A stretch of DNA of 64,000 nucleotides from Pseudomonas migulae NBRC 103157 (GTDB taxonomy: Bacteria > Pseudomonadota > Gammaproteobacteria > Pseudomonadales > Pseudomonadaceae): the NCBI RefSeq assembly GCF_002091715.1, contig NZ_BDAG01000010.1, positions 105,645 to 169,644 of the forward strand, written 5' to 3'. Both the position numbers and the translations under genes were made by a program. Below the pieces are notes generated by a model that made no database searches, was not told the DNA's origin, and saw nothing but the letters and a program-made list of their open reading frames with translations. Below are positions 49,315 through 57,293 of the stretch, piece by piece (within the stretch, counting starts at the first letter, position 1; every line of letters starts with the position of its first letter).

Positions 49315-50961
49315 ATGAACCTGCATCAGTTCGCCGAAACCCACGAAGTCACCAACCAGCCCCCCTCGCTGGACGGCGCCAACCTGTATCGCATCGATTT
49401 GCCGTTGCAGGAGTGGTCGCGACGTTTCGGGGCCGGTTGGGCCGAATCGCGGATCGATGCTTATGGCGCTCTGGCTGGCGGGCCGCTGATGGAAGCGGGG
49501 TTTCTGGCCAATCAGAACAAGCCGGTGTTCAGCAGTCACGACCGTTATGGTCATCGCATCGATCTGGTGGAGTTTCACCCGGCGTATCACGAGCTGATGC
49601 GCACGGCGATCGAACACGGGCTGACCTCGCTGCCCTGGGCCCATCCGCAATCCGGCGCCCACGTCGCCCGCGCCTCCATGACCTACCTGCACAGCCAGGC
49701 CGAAGCCGGCAGCGGTTGCCCACTGACCATGACGTTCGCCAGCGTCCCGGCGATGCGCCTGCAACCGGACCTGGCCGAGCAGTGGCTGCCGAAAATCCTC
49801 GCCACCGAATACGACCCGCGTAACGTCGGCATGGCGCACAAGGCCGGCGTCACCATCGGCATGGCCATGACCGAGAAACAGGGCGGCACGGATGTGCGGG
49901 CCAATACCACCAAGGCGTATCCGGTCGGTGCCAGCGGTCCCGGTCAGGCCTACGAACTGGTGGGCCACAAGTGGTTCTGTTCCGCGCCGATGTGCGATGC
50001 CTTCCTCACACTGGCGCAGACCGACAAGGGGTTGACCTGTTTCCTGCTGCCGCGCCACCGCCCCGACGACACACGCAATCAGTTCTACATCCAGCGCCTG
50101 AAGAACAAACTCGGCAATTGCTCCAACGCGTCCAGCGAAGTCGAATTCCGCGGTGCACTGGCGTGGATGGTCGGTGAAGAAGGGCGCGGCGTTCCGACCA
50201 TCATCGAAATGGTGGCCATGACCCGCTTCGATTGCATGGTCGGTTCCAGCTCGCTGATGCGCCAGGCCTTGACCCAGGCCAGCCATCACTGCGCTCACCG
50301 AATGGTCGGCGGCAAGTTGCTCAGCGAACAACCGTTGATGCAGAACGTGCTTGCCGATCTTGCGCTGGAAAGCGAAGCGGCCCTGGCGTTGAGCCTGCGC
50401 ATGGGCAAGGCACTGGATCATCTGGATGATGAGCACGAAGCGAAATTCGCCCGTCTGGTGACGGCGGTGGGCAAATACTGGATCTGCAAGCGCGCCCCCG
50501 CCATGATCAACGAGGCCGCCGAATGCATGGGCGGCGCGGGATATGTCGAAGACAGCATCTTGCCGCGCTTGTACCGCGAGGCACCGGTCAATTCGACGTG
50601 GGAAGGTTCTGGCAACGTGCAATGCCTGGACGTGCTGCGGGCGCTGTCGAAAGAGTCTGGCGTGCTCGATGTGCTGTTCAGCGAGTTGGGCGATGGTCAT
50701 GGCGACAAACGCCTGGCTGCGCACATCAGTCAATTGCAGGCGGCGTTCAAGGACACCAGCGACATTCAGTATCGTGCCCGTCAGCTCACCGAAGACATCG
50801 CCTTGGGGCTGCAGGCCAAGCTGTTGCTGGAGGCTGGCAATTCGGCGGTCAGCGATGCCTTCCTCGCCAGCCGCCTCGGTTCGGCCGGCCGCGTGTATGG
50901 CGCGTTGCCAAGGGGGGTGGAGGTGGAAGCGATCGTCGCCCGATCGACCCCGCTTTTGTAA
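49315..50961 (+). CDS. AidB-type acyl-CoA dehydrogenase
   Basis: Flavoprotein of 548 residues closely resembling E. coli AidB rather than catabolic acyl-CoA dehydrogenases. Shared stretches are the N-terminal SLDGANLYRID-like lead, MTEKQGGTDV, LVGHKWFCSAP, KLGNCSNASSEVEF and ECMGGAGYVEDS. AidB binds DNA and FAD and is induced by alkylation damage in E. coli; enzyme activity is weak and its role unclear. ATG at 49315 follows AAGGAG. It lies between ladS and a REP pair. Whether alkylating agents induce it here cannot be seen. Confidence 0.9.
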   Translation: MNLHQFAETHEVTNQPPSLDGANLYRIDLPLQEWSRRFGAGWAESRIDAYGALAGGPLMEAGFLANQNKPVFSSHDRYGHRIDLVEFHPAYHELMRTAIEHGLTSLPWAHPQSGAHVARASMTYLHSQAEAGSGCPLTMTFASVPAMRLQPDLAEQWLPKILATEYDPRNVGMAHKAGVTIGMAMTEKQGGTDVRANTTKAYPVGASGPGQAYELVGHKWFCSAPMCDAFLTLAQTDKGLTCFLLPRHRPDDTRNQFYIQRLKNKLGNCSNASSEVEFRGALAWMVGEEGRGVPTIIEMVAMTRFDCMVGSSSLMRQALTQASHHCAHRMVGGKLLSEQPLMQNVLADLALESEAALALSLRMGKALDHLDDEHEAKFARLVTAVGKYWICKRAPAMINEAAECMGGAGYVEDSILPRLYREAPVNSTWEGSGNVQCLDVLRALSKESGVLDVLFSELGDGHGDKRLAAHISQLQAAFKDTSDIQYRARQLTEDIALGLQAKLLLEAGNSAVSDAFLASRLGSAGRVYGALPRGVEVEAIVARSTPLL

Positions 50962-50972
50962 CCGCCACCGAT

Positions 50973-51070
50973 CCAATGTGGGAGCGGGCTTGCTCGCGAA
51001 GAGGCCCTGTCAGTCGATAGAGATGTCGACTGACACACCGCGTTCGCGAGCAAGCCCGCTCCCACATTGG
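50973..51070. repeat. REP pair, family B
   Basis: Inverted copies at 50973-51001 and 51043-51070 with perfect arms. The loop contains a palindromic GTCGACTGACAC-like sequence similar to the loop of the 54.6 kb REP pair. Confidence 0.87.
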
Positions 51071-51165
51071 GGCCGTGGTGAACCTGGTGTCTGTGTATCA
51101 ACACGCCACTGTTCCCGTGAAGCGACGATGCAGGCAAGATGAAGGCCTGCAAGTCAGAACACAGG

Positions 51166-52638
51166 ATGCTGATCGTGACCGAAGCTTTTATTATCGTTCA
51201 AACCGCCGAGCAAGCCGTGGACCGGCTTGCGCTCTTGCACAATCGTGCCACCACCGCGCTGAGCCAGGCGCTCAAGCGTTACCTCAAGGATCGAGTTGAA
51301 CCGGACGCCGAACAGCGTGCGATGTTTCGTTATCCTGAATTGCGTCTGACCTACCATTGCCAGGGCGAAGTCCCACAAACCACCCGCGCCTACGCCAAAG
51401 TGCAGTTGCCAGGGACCTACAGCGTCACCGTCACCCATCCGGCGGCTTTCCGTAAATACTTGCTGGAACAGCTCGTGCCGTTGATGCACGACTTCACCGT
51501 GACCGTAGAGGTCGGTGTCAGCCAGCAGAACATTCCTTATCCCTACGTGGTCGAGCAGGGCGATGAACTGGCCGGCTCCGGCGTGACCGCTGCCGTGCTG
51601 GCGCGGGTGTTCCCGAGTACCGACCTGTCCGCCGCCACCGATGGCATCGCTGACGGTCTGTACGATTGGGAAAACACCGATCCGCTGCCGCTGGCCTTGT
51701 TCGATGCTGCGCGGGTGGATTTCTCCCTGCGCCGGCTGGTGCATTACACCGGCAGCGACTGGCGCCATGTGCAGCCTTGGATTCTGCTGACCAACTACCA
51801 CCGCTACGTCGACCAGTTCATCGTCCATGGCCTGGAGCAGTTGCGCAGCGATCCGCGTTTCGTGCGCATGGTTCTGCCAGGCAACGTGATCATCGAAAAG
51901 AGCATGGACCACGGCGAAGCCTCGGCGATTGCGGCCGGGGTGGTTTGGCATCGTTATCAAATGCCGGCCTATCACCTGATTGCCAGCGACGGTCATGGCG
52001 TGACCCTGGTGAACATCGGCGTGGGCCCGTCCAACGCCAAGAACATCACCGACCATTTGGCGGTGCTGCGTCCGCATTGCTGGCTGATGATTGGTCACTG
52101 CGGCGGCCTGCGTCAGTCGCAGACCATCGGCGATTACGTGCTGGCCCACGCCTACATGCGCCGCGACGGGATTCTCGACCGGGTCGTGCCGCCGAACATT
52201 CCGATTCCGGCCCTGGCCGAGGTGCAGATGGCGTTGCAGCAAGCGGCGGCCAACATCACCGGCGAGAAGGGCGACGAGCTGAAAAAACGCCTGCGCACCG
52301 GCACCGTGCTGACCTACGACGACCGTAACTGGGAATTGCGTTGGGCTCAGGAGCGTCCGCTGATCAACCTGTCCCGCGCCGTGGCGGTGGACATGGAAAG
52401 CGGCACCATCGCCGCGCAAGGTTATCGCTTGCGAGTGCCGTACGGCACGTTGCTCTGCGTCTCGGACAAACCGCTGCACAGCGAAATCAAGCTGCCGGGT
52501 TCGGCCAACGCCTTCTATGAGCGTGCGGTCAGCCAGCACTTGAAGATCGGTATCGAGGCGGTGGACCTGTTGCGCACCGAACTCAACTCGTTGCACTCGC
52601 GCAAACTGCGCAGCTTCGACGAGCCGCCGTTCCGCTAA
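51166..52638 (+). CDS. amn: AMP nucleosidase
   Basis: Hydrolyses AMP to adenine and ribose 5-phosphate. N-terminal AMP nucleosidase domain (about 10-170; PGTYSVTVTHPAAF) and a C-terminal phosphorylase-type domain (about 270-470; LMIGHCGGLRQSQTIGDYVL, AVDMESGTIAAQG with the active-site Glu). I report ATG 51166 (490 residues); GTG 51175 with AGGA upstream (487) and ATG 51139 (499) are alternatives. E. coli Amn has 484 residues. Confidence 0.93.
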   Translation: MLIVTEAFIIVQTAEQAVDRLALLHNRATTALSQALKRYLKDRVEPDAEQRAMFRYPELRLTYHCQGEVPQTTRAYAKVQLPGTYSVTVTHPAAFRKYLLEQLVPLMHDFTVTVEVGVSQQNIPYPYVVEQGDELAGSGVTAAVLARVFPSTDLSAATDGIADGLYDWENTDPLPLALFDAARVDFSLRRLVHYTGSDWRHVQPWILLTNYHRYVDQFIVHGLEQLRSDPRFVRMVLPGNVIIEKSMDHGEASAIAAGVVWHRYQMPAYHLIASDGHGVTLVNIGVGPSNAKNITDHLAVLRPHCWLMIGHCGGLRQSQTIGDYVLAHAYMRRDGILDRVVPPNIPIPALAEVQMALQQAAANITGEKGDELKKRLRTGTVLTYDDRNWELRWAQERPLINLSRAVAVDMESGTIAAQGYRLRVPYGTLLCVSDKPLHSEIKLPGSANAFYERAVSQHLKIGIEAVDLLRTELNSLHSRKLRSFDEPPFR

Positions 52639-52658
52639 CGGTTGTCATGGTCATTTGG

Positions 52659-52691
52659 CGGTCGGGGCACTAGCATTAGCAGCCCTGACCG
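52659..52691 (+). terminator. Hairpin after amn
   Basis: CGGTCGGGGC pairs with GCCCTGACCG (one G-U) around a 13-base loop, 21 bases after the amn stop. No T run follows, so termination is doubtful. Confidence 0.35.
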
Positions 52692-52709
52692 TTAGATGTT
52701 CACTTCGCC

Positions 52710-53351
52710 ATGTCCCGTCCCCAACGTCCCGTTTCCCGCCGCCCTGGCGTGAAACCTGCGCCATCCTCTTCAGCCCCGCGCCGTGTCGCCAAAGCGCCGC
52801 CGGCCGAGCCGAAGCTGATCCTGTTCAACAAACCCTTCGATGTGCTGACGCAATTCAGCGACGGCGAAGGGCGGGCGACGCTCAAGGATTACATCGAGAT
52901 TCCCGGGATCTACCCGGCAGGACGCCTGGACCGTGACAGTGAAGGCTTGCTGCTGCTGACCAACGACGGCCAGCTTCAGGCGCGGATAGCCGATCCCAGG
53001 CACAAACTGGCCAAGACCTATTGGGTGCAAGTGGAGGGCGAGCCGAGCGCCGAGCAGTTGCAGCGTTTGCGCGAGGGTGTCGAACTGAATGACGGCATGA
53101 CCTTGCCCGCCGAAGCGCGGCAACTGGATGAGCCAGAATTGTGGCCTCGCAACCCGCCGGTGCGTTTTCGCAAAAGTGTGCCGACCAGTTGGCTGGAGCT
53201 GGTGATTCGCGAGGGGCGTAACCGTCAGGTCCGGCGCATGACCGCGGCAGTCGGTTTGCCGACGTTGCGCCTGGTGCGGGTGAGGATCGGTGACTGGTCG
53301 ATCGAAGGGCTCGAACAGGGCCAGTGGAAAGAAGTGCCGGCGCGCTTATAA
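52710..53351 (+). CDS. rluE: 23S rRNA pseudouridine synthase (RluE type)
   Basis: RsuA-family pseudouridine synthase of 213 residues, resembling RluE (U2457 of 23S rRNA). The catalytic Asp 74 lies in [15 protein letters not shown]; the second motif is [11 protein letters not shown]. There is no S4 domain; the first 30 residues are a basic, Ser/Pro/Arg-rich tail. The 3' end overlaps the convergent DUF2788 gene by six bases. Confidence 0.9.
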   Translation: MSRPQRPVSRRPGVKPAPSSSAPRRVAKAPPAEPKLILFNKPFDVLTQFSDGEGRATLKDYIEIPGIYPAGRLDRDSEGLLLLTNDGQLQARIADPRHKLAKTYWVQVEGEPSAEQLQRLREGVELNDGMTLPAEARQLDEPELWPRNPPVRFRKSVPTSWLELVIREGRNRQVRRMTAAVGLPTLRLVRVRIGDWSIEGLEQGQWKEVPARL

Positions 53352-53555
53352 CGTGCCGGATTCGATCAGGCCGATCACCACGCTTTTGATCACGAACGCG
53401 GCCACGCCCAGACCGAGCACGAAGAACAGGATGAACGAGCCAAAGCGTCCGGCCTTGGATTTTTTCGCCAGATCCCAGACGATGAAACCCATGAAAATGA
53501 TCAGAATGCTGACCAGTCCGGTCATCATCCACTCTTCGAATACTGCAGGATCCAT
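53346..53555 (-). CDS. DUF2788 small membrane protein
   Basis: A 69-residue protein with two hydrophobic segments (about 11-29 and 40-62) separated by a basic loop ([12 protein letters not shown]). The family DUF2788 is found mainly in pseudomonads and relatives; its function is unknown. ATG at 53555 follows GGAG. Convergent with, and overlapping, rluE by six bases. Confidence 0.8.
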   Translation of the reverse strand: MDPAVFEEWMMTGLVSILIIFMGFIVWDLAKKSKAGRFGSFILFFVLGLGVAAFVIKSVVIGLIESGTL

Positions 53556-53668
53556 TGGACAACTCCAGCGCGGGCGGGGTTAAAAGGCGCTGGAGTATAC
53601 GGTATGGGGGATTGGTGCAGTATTGGCCTGCGGCAGCGTGTCGCAGCTATTCGTCGCCTGTGCTGGCC

Positions 53669-53754
53669 CCTTCGCGAGCAAGCCCGCTCCCACATGTAAC
53701 CGAGTTCTACCATGAGAATGCGGTCGAATGTGGGAGCGGGCTTGCTCGCGAAGG
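53669..53754. repeat. REP pair, family B
   Basis: Inverted copies at 53669-53696 and 53726-53754 with a loop of about 30 bases, ending two bases before the Lrp-type gene stop. Confidence 0.87.
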
Positions 53755-53756
53755 TG

Positions 53757-54236
53757 TCAGCTACGCAGATGAGTCAGCGGCAGTTCGGTGCTGTTCAGCA
53801 CCTGATTCAGTACAAAACTCGAGCGCACACTCGTCACCCCTTCAATCCGCGTCAGATGCCCCAGCAGCAATTTCTGATAGTGATCCATGTCGGGCACCAC
53901 CACCTTGAGCTGATAGTCCGCATCCATGCCCGTCACCAGGCTGCATTCCAGCACCTGCGGCAACGTACGAATCGCCGCTTCGAAGTTCTCGAACCGCTCC
54001 GGTGTGTGCCGGTCCATGCCGATCAGCACATAGGCGGTCAGGCTCAAGCCGAGCATCTTGCGGTCCAGCAGCGCCACCTGGCGGGTGATGTAGCCGTCGT
54101 CCTCCAGTTGTTTGACCCGGCGCGAGCACGGTGAAGGCGACAGGCCGATGCGTTCGGCCAGCTCCTGGTTGGAGATGCGCGCGTCGCGCTGCAATTCCGC
54201 CAAAATGCTCAGGTCGTATCGGTCGAGTTTGCTCAT
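53757..54236 (-). CDS. Lrp/AsnC family transcriptional regulator
   Basis: A 159-residue feast/famine regulator. N-terminal winged helix-turn-helix (about 18-60; NQELAERIGLSPSPCSRRVKQLE) and a C-terminal RAM/ACT-like ligand domain (about 70-150; VLECSLVTGMDADYQLKVV). The ligand is probably an amino acid, but which one is not visible. ATG at 54236; a TTG one codon earlier is in frame. No target gene lies directly beside it: upstream is the 575-base gap, so autoregulation from repeats there is likely. Confidence 0.88.
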   Translation of the reverse strand: MSKLDRYDLSILAELQRDARISNQELAERIGLSPSPCSRRVKQLEDDGYITRQVALLDRKMLGLSLTAYVLIGMDRHTPERFENFEAAIRTLPQVLECSLVTGMDADYQLKVVVPDMDHYQKLLLGHLTRIEGVTSVRSSFVLNQVLNSTELPLTHLRS

Positions 54237-54290
54237 CAATCAGGCCTTTGTCATATCAATTGCGGCAGATTATCTATCCAGGGTTAAAAA

Positions 54291-54326
54291 TTGCGCAAGT
54301 CATGTTTATTTGAGCAATCTTCGCAA
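54291..54326. promoter_or_regulatory. Candidate Lrp-type operator boxes
   Basis: TTGCGCAA (54291-54298, a perfect palindrome), TTGAGCAA (54310-54317) and TTCGCAA (54320-54326) are spaced by 19 and 10 bases, about two and one helical turns. They lie 55-90 bases upstream of the regulator's start. Binding is inference. Confidence 0.35.
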
Positions 54327-54522
54327 TCATCTGTCGGCGCTGCAGGCCTATCCTTATCACCAGAATCACTGCTCGGACAAACAGTCCACAGCGACTCGCC
54401 CAATCAGGCCAGTCGCGGCCGCCACCCCCACCGGGGATGTGCCGGCCCCCGAGCTGCACACTGTCCAGAAGACGGCGTGAGGTGAGCCGACGTCATAAGC
54501 GTCGAGCACGGACGAAGTTCTC

Positions 54523-54560
54523 AAAGGGAGGCCGACGGGTCTCCCTTTTCTTTTTGTTTT
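54523..54560 (+). terminator. Orphan intrinsic terminator
   Basis: AAAGGGAG pairs with CTCCCTTT around a 10-base loop, followed by a T-rich tail TTTTCTTTTTGTTTTT. No protein gene ends upstream on this strand, so it may end a small RNA. Confidence 0.8.
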
Positions 54561-54584
54561 TCACGCAACCCCAGGGACGCAATA

Positions 54585-54670
54585 CCTGTAGGAGCCGGCT
54601 TGCTGGCGATGGTGTGTCAGACACATCGATGTCGACTGACACACCATCGCCAGCAAGCCGGCTCCTACGG
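54585..54670. repeat. REP pair, family A, with extended stem
   Basis: Arms at 54585-54620 and 54636-54670 form about 33 perfect pairs, continuing from the REP core through GGTGTGTCAG. The loop, ACACATCGATGTCGA, contains a further ATCGAT palindrome. It is the longest perfect family A stem in the window. Confidence 0.88.
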
Positions 54671-54811
54671 GGGATTTGTGTACACCCGAACAGCCAATCT
54701 TTCTTTTGCCTCCCCCTCAATAAATAAGTTGCGCGACTGATAACCTGTTGCAGAACCGGCCTGTGCTTTCCCAGTCTTACGTACAGGCCCTAACCCGCAG
54801 TGAGGAAAAGC

Positions 54812-55840
54812 ATGAAGTCGCGCATCTGGCGTTTGGCCGGTGTTGGTTTGCTGTGTATCAGTGTCACTGCGCAATCAATGGCCGACGAGCCGCAGAACCG
54901 TGGTCCCGACAACGGGCAACGAGGCGACGGCCATCAGGGCAACAACCAGGGCCATGGGGGCAACAATCAACCGCGCCCGCAGAACACCGACATCATTCGC
55001 GGTGATAACAGTCGCCAGTTCGAGCACAACGGGCAGCCGCGCAATGGCGGTCAATGGCAAAACAATCAGCCACGAGACAATCAGCCTCGCGATTTCAACA
55101 ACCCCGTTCGGCCACCGCCGCCGCCCCCCCAATTGCCGGCCAACGATCTGCCGATCCAGGGGCGGCCCGATACTGTGCGCCAGACCCAGCAGCCACAGCG
55201 TGGTTACCACAATGACGTGCCGCGGCGTAACGACAACAACCAGCACTGGCAGAACAACGGGCCGCGTCCCGATGATCATCGCTGGGCCGGTCGCCCGGAC
55301 GGGCACGGTAATGGTTGGGGGCCAGGGCCGCAGTATCGTCCCGGTCATGTGATCGACCGCTTCCCGGACCGCGACTACCGCGTGCCCTATCGGGGCCAGG
55401 ATTATTTCTACTCCGGCGGCTACTGGTACCGGCCGCTAGGGCCGCGCTATGTGGTGGTGCAGCCGCCGCGCGGGATTCGCGTCAGCTACCTGCCCGATTA
55501 CGCCCGTGAAGTGTGGATTGGTGGTGCGCTGCTGTTCCTCGCGGCCGGGTCGTATTACGCCTACCAGGAAACGACTCAGGATTACGTGGTGGTCGAGCCG
55601 CCCGTGCAACCGCAGCCGCAACCGGTCAGCAATGGTTATGACGTGGTGGCGTATCCCGCCAACGGCCAGTCGCCGGAGCAGGTCAATCAGGACGGGTACG
55701 AGTGCTATCAATACGCGGTGCAGCAGAGCGGTTTCGATCCGCGCACGGCCACCTATCAACCGGCCCCCTCGGTGGTGCAAGCCTACCGTCAGGCTCAGGG
55801 TAACTGCCTGAGCAGCCGCGGGTATCAGGTGAGTTTCTGA
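54812..55840 (+). CDS. Exported Asn/Pro/Gln-rich DUF6515 family protein
   Basis: A 342-residue exported protein. Signal peptide about 1-24 (ends SMADEP). Residues 25-185 are low complexity, rich in N, Q, P, G, R and H, with a polyproline stretch (PPPPPP). A conserved part (about 190-270) reads DYRVPYRGQDYFYSGGYWYRP and WIGGALLFLAAGSYYAYQ, which includes one membrane-like segment. A further C-terminal segment (about 285-342) has YECYQYAVQQSGFDP. I associate it with DUF6515; function is unknown, likely envelope-associated. ATG at 54812 follows GAGGAAAAG. The 3' end overlaps the convergent CDF gene by 16 bases. Confidence 0.75.
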   Translation: MKSRIWRLAGVGLLCISVTAQSMADEPQNRGPDNGQRGDGHQGNNQGHGGNNQPRPQNTDIIRGDNSRQFEHNGQPRNGGQWQNNQPRDNQPRDFNNPVRPPPPPPQLPANDLPIQGRPDTVRQTQQPQRGYHNDVPRRNDNNQHWQNNGPRPDDHRWAGRPDGHGNGWGPGPQYRPGHVIDRFPDRDYRVPYRGQDYFYSGGYWYRPLGPRYVVVQPPRGIRVSYLPDYAREVWIGGALLFLAAGSYYAYQETTQDYVVVEPPVQPQPQPVSNGYDVVAYPANGQSPEQVNQDGYECYQYAVQQSGFDPRTATYQPAPSVVQAYRQAQGNCLSSRGYQVSF

Positions 55841-56733
55841 TTGGCCTTGGCGACCTTCACCATCTCCTGCGGGTCGGCGTGCACCAGCACTTCGGCTCGC
55901 GGGTAAGCGGCGTGAATCGCATCCGCCGCCTGATCGCTGATGCCGTGAGCCACTGACAGCGTCAACTCTCCCGGTAATTCCAGGTGCAATTGCACAAACC
56001 ACTGATTGCCGGAAACCCGCGTGCGCAGGTCGTGCGCCCCCAAAACCCCCGGAACGCTGCAAGCCAGTTCGAGCATGTGCCGGCTGACATCCGCCGGCAG
56101 CTCTTCATCCATTAACACGGTAAAACTTTCCCGGGCGATCTGAATGGCGCTCCAGAGAATGTATGCGGCAATACCCAATCCGAACCACGCGTCCACCTGA
56201 TGCCAACCGAAGCCGGCCAGCACCAGCGCCACCAGAATGCTGCCGTTGAGCAGCAAATCCGAACGGTAATGCAGGGAGTCGGCACGCACGGCGTTGGAGC
56301 CGGTGGCCTTGACCACCCGATGCTGCAACATCAGCAACGCCAGCGTCAGCGCCAGAGAGAACACAATCACTCCGATGCTGATCCACGGCGCACCCACCGG
56401 TTCCGGATGCTTGAGCCGTTCAAACGCCTGCAAGGCAATCAGCACCGCACTGCCGCCAATGAACAACGCCTGTGCCATGCCCGCCAGTGACTCGGCCTTG
56501 CCGTGCCCGTAACGGTGATCGTCGTCAGCAGGGCGCAAGGCGTAATGCACCGCCAGCAGGTTGAGCAGCGAGGTGACGCCGTCGAGGGTGGAGTCGGTCA
56601 ACCCGGCGAGCATGCTCACCGAACCGCTCAGCCACCAGGCGATGGCTTTGGCAACGATCAAGGTGCACGCCACTGCCACCGAGGCACGGGTCGCCAGCCG
56701 CAGCAGGCGGGCGTGTTCGGAGCTGGAAATCAT
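55825..56733 (-). CDS. Cation diffusion facilitator (YiiP/FieF-like metal exporter)
   Basis: Inner-membrane metal/proton antiporter of 302 residues with six membrane segments and a C-terminal cytoplasmic domain. Transport-site ligands match YiiP: Asp 47 and Asp 51 (TDSTLDG) and His 155 and Asp 159 (HYRSD), which predicts zinc (or iron/cadmium) export. The DDDHRYGHGKAESLA loop and C-terminal LVHADP with the His and Asp of the dimer site are also present. It converges with the DUF6515 gene, overlapping by 16 bases. Confidence 0.92.
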   Translation of the reverse strand: MISSSEHARLLRLATRASVAVACTLIVAKAIAWWLSGSVSMLAGLTDSTLDGVTSLLNLLAVHYALRPADDDHRYGHGKAESLAGMAQALFIGGSAVLIALQAFERLKHPEPVGAPWISIGVIVFSLALTLALLMLQHRVVKATGSNAVRADSLHYRSDLLLNGSILVALVLAGFGWHQVDAWFGLGIAAYILWSAIQIARESFTVLMDEELPADVSRHMLELACSVPGVLGAHDLRTRVSGNQWFVQLHLELPGELTLSVAHGISDQAADAIHAAYPRAEVLVHADPQEMVKVAKANQKLT

Positions 56734-56763
56734 AGGTGCGGCTATTCCTTATAGGTGCACGAA

Positions 56764-57183
56764 TTACGCGGCTGGTTGCAGGCCGAGCAAGGCCAGTTGC
56801 TGGGTGCTGCCCTTGTGCTGGATCAGGCGTGGGTCATCCAGCGGGAAGCTGCGGCCCAGCTCGGTTTCCAGAATAGTCTGCAACTTGTGGGTATCGACCT
56901 TGCCGTCGGCGCCGATGGCTTCCTTGAGTTTTTCCGGCGCCACCTGCGCGGTCTCGCCCGGTGCGTAGTAAATCGCGCCGGTGGCGAAGTCGACCGCAAA
57001 AGCGATCAGGCCGGGGATGATGTAGAACAGCAGGCCCACGGCATCCAGTGCAGCGATGGCCGGGTCGATCTTGCCGTCGATCTGCCCGCGACGATCAGGG
57101 TAGAAAATCGATCCGCAAGCCGTTACCTGGGTCAGCAGGGTTGCAACCAGTACACCGCCAATCAGGCGAAAGGGAACACGCAT
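56764..57183 (-). CDS. Small membrane lipoprotein of unknown function
   Basis: A 139-residue predicted lipoprotein (lipobox QVTAC, Cys 23). After GSIFYPDRRGQIDGKIDP comes a hydrophobic stretch of about 30 residues (ALDAVGLLFYIIPGLIAFAV) and GAIYYAPG. I know homologues only as conserved lipoproteins in pseudomonads, sometimes mislabelled as polynucleotide phosphorylase. No enzyme motif is seen. ATG at 57183 lies 111 bases from divergent hrpB; the CDF gene follows downstream after 31 bases on the same strand. Confidence 0.78.
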   Translation of the reverse strand: MRVPFRLIGGVLVATLLTQVTACGSIFYPDRRGQIDGKIDPAIAALDAVGLLFYIIPGLIAFAVDFATGAIYYAPGETAQVAPEKLKEAIGADGKVDTHKLQTILETELGRSFPLDDPRLIQHKGSTQQLALLGLQPAA

Positions 57184-57293
57184 AGGAAATCTCCTGAGTC
57201 ATCTGGAAAACGAAGTGTCGCCGTTATGAATTAGGACCGCGACGAACGCCGAGCAGTTCGCCGTTATACTCGCGGCTCTGTTTTGGAGCCAGC

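Larger units (their letters stand above)
54237..54811. other. 575-base gap between Lrp-type gene and DUF6515 gene
   Basis: No convincing protein gene. It holds three spaced TTG(C/A)GCAA-like boxes near the Lrp-type gene, an orphan intrinsic terminator at 54523-54560, and a large REP pair at 54585-54670. The terminator without an upstream gene suggests a small RNA ending there. Short reading frames across the gap have poor starts and overlap the repeats. Confidence 0.5.

Noticed and set aside
49093..50976. 627-residue open frame opposite the AidB-type gene
   Set aside because: Antisense shadow that starts in the REP pair and overlaps ladS; no motif.
54291..54485. 64-residue frame in the gap upstream of the orphan terminator
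   Set aside because: TTG start inside the candidate operator boxes and a translation without structure. A non-coding RNA seems likelier.
54585..54670. CRISPR-like repeat
   Set aside because: The repeats are inverted pairs with different loops, not regularly spaced direct repeats, and no cas genes are present.
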